Assembly: GCA_049692255.1 (NCBI GenBank)
Contig: JBAVOR010000029.1
Span: forward strand, 1-18,562
DNA length: 18,562 nt
Direction: 5' to 3'
DNA from: JBAVOR01 sp049692255
Lineage (GTDB): Bacteria > Babelota > Babeliae > Babelales > JACPOV01
Part shown: in pieces, positions 14,669 through 18,562 of the stretch
How the letters are laid out: each line of letters opens with the position of its first letter
Numbering within the stretch: position 1 is the stretch's first letter
Position numbers and translations under genes: made by a program
Notes under the pieces: model-generated
Told to the model about the DNA's origin: nothing
What the model saw: only the letters and a program-made list of their open reading frames with translations
The model's database searches: none

Positions 14669-16828
14669 ATGCATCACGTGTTTTTGTTCTTTCTTTGTGT
14701 TTTTACGGCACCGATTAATGCAATGGAATTACCGGAACAAAAAGATACATCGGAAGATAGATTCATTCTTGATGATTACCGCCTAACTTCTGAACAATTG
14801 CGCGATGGAGCAAGACCAAGTGATATTATCACCATAAAATATACACCCAGAGGCAATCAAACCATTGCAGACATCAACAATATTTTACAAAGCAATTTAG
14901 CAATCACCACCATTGATATTGAAAATGCACCAAACACTACTCCCTTAACACGCTTACAGATGAACAACATAAACCATGTCCACTTGAGCAATTGTAGCCA
15001 CATACACATGAGACACCTTGCTTCTTTACAAAATAATCACAATCGCACCCCAACTTTTACCATTAATTGCGAAACAATCAGACCATATTTTTGGCATGAA
15101 GCGAGACAACAATATCATGTACCTGCACAGATAAATGATGAAATAAGTGAAGGACAACATCATACGATTCAATATTGGCCCAACAACCACCTGTATGTAA
15201 GACCATCTCCTACTCAAATAATCATCGATGCTCCATTTCTTGCGTCCATTATTGAGCCTCTCCCCAATGCGACAAGCATATATCTGGCCCTCCGTATAAT
15301 AACTAAAGAGGGCCTTTCTTATGCGCTCAGTCTACCAATAAACTATACCCTTAACATATCTCATCTTATTCAAAACGATGAAATGATATCTCCTGTTAAC
15401 ACGGCTGATGATAATAATCATAAGTATATGGAAATAGCGAGAATAAAACGTATCGATTGGGATAACCTATTTTACAACACTATTGCTATCACAAATTGTA
15501 AAAATCCCCTATTGCTTACCACTATTTTGGAATCTCTCAAAGCAATGCCGAGTATTGCGACCATCGAGCTTTTACAGTGCACACTCGATGAAGCCAATCT
15601 TACCACCATTGTTCAGCTAACCAAAAAAGTACGGTTAAATTTATGCTCGCTTCCTTTTCTGTCTCGCCCATCAACAGCAAATCGCTATTCGAACGAGTAT
15701 CTTGATATATTGACCGATAATAGTTGGTACAGCAGTCATACGAAAATAATGGATGGGGTGCAGTTTTCTCAACTTGCACAAAAAATAGGGCTTACAAAAT
15801 TACAGTTAAGTAATTGTTCTCTTGATTCATCAACTTTTGCTTGGATAGCTGCTTCACCTATTAAAAATATCTACCACTCAAATCCTTCAATAAGCCAAAA
15901 TAACTTTAATCCCTCAGCAGATTACCCAGGGATTAAAAAAGAAGGAAACGACTTGCATGTTAACGGCTTGCGATTTAGTGATAGCGCCATAATTGGGCAC
16001 CTGCAGAATGAACTGAACGACGGTCAAACGCTCGAATTGGCCGATTGTTATTTTAATGAATTTAATTTGAGCGATTTGCAAACATGCAAGAAATGTACAC
16101 TCACTCGATGTTCAGCAAAACAGTTTACCTCAAAAGAAACTGCAGACGTAGTAGAGCCAATTGTAAACCAGTACCATAACGATGAAGATCAATTTAGTTA
16201 TACGCCATGGACTGAATCAGACGAAAGGGAATCTAATGATATAAAACTTAATGATCTATATCTTTTAACCACCAAGCTATTACGCATGCTTCCCCCCATA
16301 CCCAAATTATGGGTTACCTGCGAAAGGCTTATGGTGCATTCTCTCAACCCGTACGATATCGCCAATAGCAATGCACAAGATATTATTTTCTGGTCGCTGC
16401 ATGCAGGAGAAATCAAAACATCAATAGACAACAATACATTATCATCTGCCCAAAAATTTCAAAAAAAAATAATTGATGTAGATCACAATTCGTTAGACAT
16501 TAAACCGCACCTCAAACCAATCCTCGAACCAACAACCAAAGATAAATTACATGAGCGCTGGCGACAGACAAAAGAAGATTTAAATGACAGCACCAAACGC
16601 AAGTCGTATATCACCAACAGTGCATATGCAGCTGCGCATGCTTTTTGCCTTGGCACAAGCGCATATGCGACATATAAAATGTGTCAGCAAGAATTGCCAT
16701 TCTACAAAAATCCTGCCGTCATACCATTACTTACTTTGGGCAACTATAGTTCATATAAATTAACTCAACACGCATTCGCTGGCTGGAAATGGTTCTGGAA
16801 CTTTCCCCACGCGAATCGCGTGCAATAA
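14669..16828 (+). CDS. Large predicted exported protein with LRR-like segments
   Basis: The 719-residue product has a signal peptide (1-18, HHVFLFFLCVFTAPINA, then MELPEQ) and a mature region rich in Asn, Thr and Ile. Segments resembling irregular leucine-rich repeats of the L-x-L-x-x-C type recur: VHLSNC (104-109), IELLQC (299-304), LQLSNC (378-383), LELADC (455-460), CTLTRC (476-481). Spacing is irregular, so a beta-solenoid or degenerate LRR fold is a guess. The C-terminus has basic/acidic helices (590-645) and two weakly hydrophobic segments (651-668, 682-697). The ATG follows GGGTGG. An extracellular or envelope protein that binds other proteins, perhaps host ones, is possible; no named family is recognised. 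Confidence 0.82.
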   Translation: MHHVFLFFLCVFTAPINAMELPEQKDTSEDRFILDDYRLTSEQLRDGARPSDIITIKYTPRGNQTIADINNILQSNLAITTIDIENAPNTTPLTRLQMNNINHVHLSNCSHIHMRHLASLQNNHNRTPTFTINCETIRPYFWHEARQQYHVPAQINDEISEGQHHTIQYWPNNHLYVRPSPTQIIIDAPFLASIIEPLPNATSIYLALRIITKEGLSYALSLPINYTLNISHLIQNDEMISPVNTADDNNHKYMEIARIKRIDWDNLFYNTIAITNCKNPLLLTTILESLKAMPSIATIELLQCTLDEANLTTIVQLTKKVRLNLCSLPFLSRPSTANRYSNEYLDILTDNSWYSSHTKIMDGVQFSQLAQKIGLTKLQLSNCSLDSSTFAWIAASPIKNIYHSNPSISQNNFNPSADYPGIKKEGNDLHVNGLRFSDSAIIGHLQNELNDGQTLELADCYFNEFNLSDLQTCKKCTLTRCSAKQFTSKETADVVEPIVNQYHNDEDQFSYTPWTESDERESNDIKLNDLYLLTTKLLRMLPPIPKLWVTCERLMVHSLNPYDIANSNAQDIIFWSLHAGEIKTSIDNNTLSSAQKFQKKIIDVDHNSLDIKPHLKPILEPTTKDKLHERWRQTKEDLNDSTKRKSYITNSAYAAAHAFCLGTSAYATYKMCQQELPFYKNPAVIPLLTLGNYSSYKLTQHAFAGWKWFWNFPHANRVQ

Positions 16829-16829
16829 A

Positions 16830-16895
16830 CTATCCCACTGGACGGCCACCCAGTCTTCGTTTATCCACGCCTTCCGGCTTGGCATCCGTCGTCGC
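16830..16895 (-). pseudogene. Possible remnant of a gene 3' end resembling the neighbouring RHH gene tail
   Basis: On the minus strand, after an in-frame stop, 21 codons encode a peptide ending KRRLGGRPVG and a TAG. The neighbouring gene ends KLLKSGRPVG and a TAA. The last 11 nt before the final stop base (CCAGTGGGATA) are identical and upstream bases are similar. No start codon or ribosome site is present. It may be a decayed duplicate or a mobile palindromic element that supplies gene ends. Confidence 0.35.
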
Positions 16896-16929
16896 CTAAT
16901 GGCTATGCCGGACTAAAGAACTACGACGG
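16886..16929. repeat. Palindromic element CCGTCGT...ACGACGG
   Basis: Seven-bp perfect inverted arms (16886-16892 and 16923-16929) enclose 30 nt that contain a smaller GGC-TAT-GCC hairpin (16901-16909). Similar sequences GGCTTGGCATCC and GGCTTGCCTATCC flank the two arms. No T-run follows, so it is not a simple terminator. It resembles a REP-type intergenic repeat; other copies would have to be sought outside this window. Confidence 0.5.
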
Positions 16930-16959
16930 GCTTGCCTATCCTGAGCATCATGCAAACGA

Positions 16960-17301
16960 TTATCCCACTGGCCGACCGCTTTTGAGTAGTTTTTCTTTGC
17001 GTTCTGGGTATGGTTCTCCACGGGTTTCTTCCCGTTCTTTAACCGCTAACTCAAATGCTCGTTGAGCAAAACTAGTCAGCGTTACACCTGGCTCCCAATA
17101 GACAATATTTTTTACCACATCAATCAACTCAACGGGCAAATGGATAGTAATGCGTTCTTTTTTAGCAACCGCTTTGTGCGCTGCGCCATAGCGAGGCCCT
17201 TCAGGCTGCGCTGGGGCGCGTTGCTCAGCTTCCGTTTGCTGCGCTGCTGATGACAGATAATCTGCCAACGGGTTATAGCCTAATCGTTTTTTCTTTTCCA
17301 T
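16960..17301 (-). CDS. Ribbon-helix-helix DNA-binding protein, likely ParA partner
   Basis: The 113-residue product has a flexible Gln/Ala/Pro-rich N-terminus (10-45) and a C-terminal region (about 49-88) matching a ribbon-helix-helix fold. RITIHLP forms the strand, VELIDVVKNIVYW helix A, and SFAQRAFELAVKEREE helix B. Such dimers bind short operator repeats. It lies 31 nt downstream of parA on the same strand, the order of ParA-ParG type partition cassettes, where the small protein binds the centromere and represses the operon. The disordered N-terminus would stimulate the ParA ATPase in that model. ATG has GGAG 7 nt upstream. A plain transcription repressor is the alternative. Confidence 0.7.
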   Translation of the reverse strand: MEKKKRLGYNPLADYLSSAAQQTEAEQRAPAQPEGPRYGAAHKAVAKKERITIHLPVELIDVVKNIVYWEPGVTLTSFAQRAFELAVKEREETRGEPYPERKEKLLKSGRPVG

Positions 17302-17332
17302 ACTCTACTCCTATATTTTGAGCGCAAGCGGG

Positions 17333-18097
17333 TCAACTAGCGTTTTCTTGTTTAATAATTTCTTTGGTTAATGCGCGATAATCGTACGCCCCTTTGCTGG
17401 TGCTGTCGTACATCATAATCGGTTGCGCAAATGACGATGCTTCAGACAAGCGAATGTTTTCACGAATCGCTGTTTTATACACCATCCCTTTAAAATTATT
17501 TTTCAACTCTTCAACAACCTCTTGCGAATGCTTCGTACGTGCATCTACACGACATGGCACTATACCCGCAATACGCAATGTTTGATTTAAACGCTTTTTA
17601 ATAAGATCGATCGTTTCAAGCAACTGCACTAGCCCACTGAGCGCCATAAAACGTGCTTCGACTGGCACTATCACTTCATGTACTGCACAGAGTGCATTAA
17701 CCGTAAGGACTCCCAGCGTTGGTGGGCAGTCGATAATCACGTAATCATACTCTTTGCCTTGCAACTGCTCTAACTGATGGCGCAAAATTGTTTCTGCTCC
17801 TACCTCTTGCGCTAAACGCTTGTCGAGCCCGACGAGCCACGACGATGCAGGAATACAATCGATTTCTTTATACTCAGTGGAAACAATAACATTGCTCAAG
17901 GGCACGTTCTCGGCAAATACCGGGTAAATACCCTGCGTGTCTTTTGAAACACCCAGCCACGCGGTGGTAGACCCCTGTGAATCGAGATCGATCACCAGCA
18001 CCGACCGCTTTTTTTCTGCTAATCCAGCCGCAACATTGACACAGGTGGTCGTTTTGCCGCTACCCCCCTTTTGATTAATAATGGCTAATAGACGCAT
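17333..18097 (-). CDS. parA: ParA/Soj-family partition ATPase
   Basis: The 254-residue product is a ParA-type ATPase that binds DNA nonspecifically in its ATP dimer form and moves partner-bound cargo over the nucleoid. The deviant Walker A is QKGGSGKTT (9-17) with signature Lys10 and Lys15; Ser13 replaces the commoner Val. VIDLDSQGS (35-43) is the A' region and YDYVIIDCPPTLG (117-129) carries Walker B. There is no N-terminal helix-turn-helix, so it is not a type Ia ParA; Soj-like or type Ib fits. AAGGAG lies 7 nt upstream of the ATG. The partner gene follows at 31 nt and no ParB is visible. Chromosome, plasmid-derived or other cargo cannot be decided here. Confidence 0.9.
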   Translation of the reverse strand: MRLLAIINQKGGSGKTTTCVNVAAGLAEKKRSVLVIDLDSQGSTTAWLGVSKDTQGIYPVFAENVPLSNVIVSTEYKEIDCIPASSWLVGLDKRLAQEVGAETILRHQLEQLQGKEYDYVIIDCPPTLGVLTVNALCAVHEVIVPVEARFMALSGLVQLLETIDLIKKRLNQTLRIAGIVPCRVDARTKHSQEVVEELKNNFKGMVYKTAIRENIRLSEASSFAQPIMMYDSTSKGAYDYRALTKEIIKQENAS

Positions 18098-18116
18098 GTA
18101 TGCTCTCCTTTAATTA

Positions 18117-18137
18117 GTTCGCTCATAGGGTACGAAC
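18117..18137. promoter_or_regulatory. Possible operator upstream of parA
   Basis: Inverted repeat GTTCG-N11-CGAAC, about 20 nt upstream of the parA start. Partition operons are commonly autorepressed at such a position by the ribbon-helix-helix partner. The arms are only 5 bp, so chance is a serious alternative. The rest of the 18098-18385 spacer is AT-rich and should hold the divergent promoters. Confidence 0.2.
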
Positions 18138-18388
18138 ACCCATTGCTGGCAGCCTACACAAATTAGGGTAAAAAAGAAACAGTTTTATCTATATTTCTAT
18201 TATATATTATTTTATTAGATTTTTATTTTCTTCTAAATTGCTATATACTAAGTGACATGAATGTACAAAAAGAACTCTTATACCTACGAAAGGGCTGTAC
18301 CTATAATGCCGGCCACGCGTACATTGATGGCTTGGTATTTTGTTTTTGTCTCTGAATTTATGTATTTTACCTTAAAAGTGAACAAATG

Positions 18389-18562
18389 ATGAATATTTAC
18401 GTTGGAAATTTGCCGTACTCTGTAACTGAAAAACAATTGACTGATATGTTTGCACAATTTGGCGCTGTCAAATCTGCAAAAGTTATCACCGACAGAGCAA
18501 CAGGGAAATCAAAAGGTTTCGGCTTTGTTGAAATGGAAAATGACGAAGAAGCCCTCGTAGGC
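18389..18562 (+). CDS. RRM-type RNA-binding protein (5' part, cut by window end)
   Basis: The first 58 residues of a small RNA-binding protein with one RNA recognition motif are present. RNP2 is IYVGNL (3-8) and RNP1 is KGFGFVEM (45-52), with the usual helix QLTDMFAQFG between. Bacterial single-RRM proteins are generally 80-120 residues and bind single-stranded RNA, often linked to cold adaptation. Two ATGs stand side by side (18386 and 18389); the second gives the family-typical MNIYVGNL start. No clear Shine-Dalgarno sequence is seen. The gene is divergent from parA across a 288-nt AT-rich spacer. The reading frame is still open at the last base. Confidence 0.92.
   Translation, partial: MNIYVGNLPYSVTEKQLTDMFAQFGAVKSAKVITDRATGKSKGFGFVEMENDEEALVG

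Noticed and set aside
18257..18355. 32-codon ORF between parA and the RRM gene
   Set aside because: No Shine-Dalgarno sequence and no recognisable product. A leader peptide is conceivable but unsupported.
1..18562. tRNA, rRNA, tmRNA, SRP RNA or RNase P RNA genes
   Set aside because: No T-loop signature in a plausible cloverleaf and no hallmark motifs of these RNAs were seen by eye in the intergenic regions. A covariance search was not possible.

Overview
The window is a stretch of bacterial chromosome. I infer, without a database search, an intracellular or host-associated Gram-negative lineage, with Candidatus Dependentiae (TM6) the best fit. The reasons are compact housekeeping operons, moderately AT-rich DNA, and a run of lineage-specific exported paralogues whose signal peptides end Ala-Met. 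No tRNA, rRNA, transposase, prophage or CRISPR array was found.

Region 1 (46-6468, minus strand) is a tightly packed eight-gene unit. In transcription order it is carD, miaA, a SPOR-like membrane protein gene, a ppiD-like foldase gene, recA, infC, rpmI and rplT, closed by a strong intrinsic terminator at 46-84. Spacers are 4-39 nt and one gene pair overlaps by 17 nt. A sigma70-like promoter lies just upstream of carD. The unit mixes transcription control, tRNA modification, envelope folding, recombination and the classical IF3-L35-L20 operon.

Region 2 (6417-7729) is about 1.3 kb without a convincing gene. It holds a second promoter pointing rightward whose -35 box overlaps that of carD, a doubtful 40-codon ORF, a cluster of short TTAATTCCG repeats, a locally GC-rich patch, and an inverted repeat plus promoter-like boxes ahead of dnaK.

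Region 3 (7730-9693, plus strand) is dnaK with a strong terminator. The next promoter candidate has its -35 box inside the 3' arm of that terminator.

Region 4 (9732-16828) is an accessory block of six predicted exported proteins of unknown function. Three tandem plus-strand paralogues (9732-12356) share a signal peptide, an N-terminal motif and a helical/hydrophobic-hairpin unit, and the third carries the unit twice. A bidirectional terminator separates them from two convergent minus-strand paralogues (12423-14568) that share a 65-residue C-terminal module. A divergent plus-strand gene encodes a 719-residue exported protein with degenerate leucine-rich-repeat-like segments. The last paralogue of the trio ends in the same eight residues that precede the final residue of DnaK, which is the most unusual observation here.

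Region 5 (16829-18562) has a palindromic spacer with a degenerate copy of a gene 3' end, then parA and a ribbon-helix-helix gene (minus strand) that look like a ParA/ParG-type partition pair. The window ends in the start of an RRM-type RNA-binding protein gene (plus strand).
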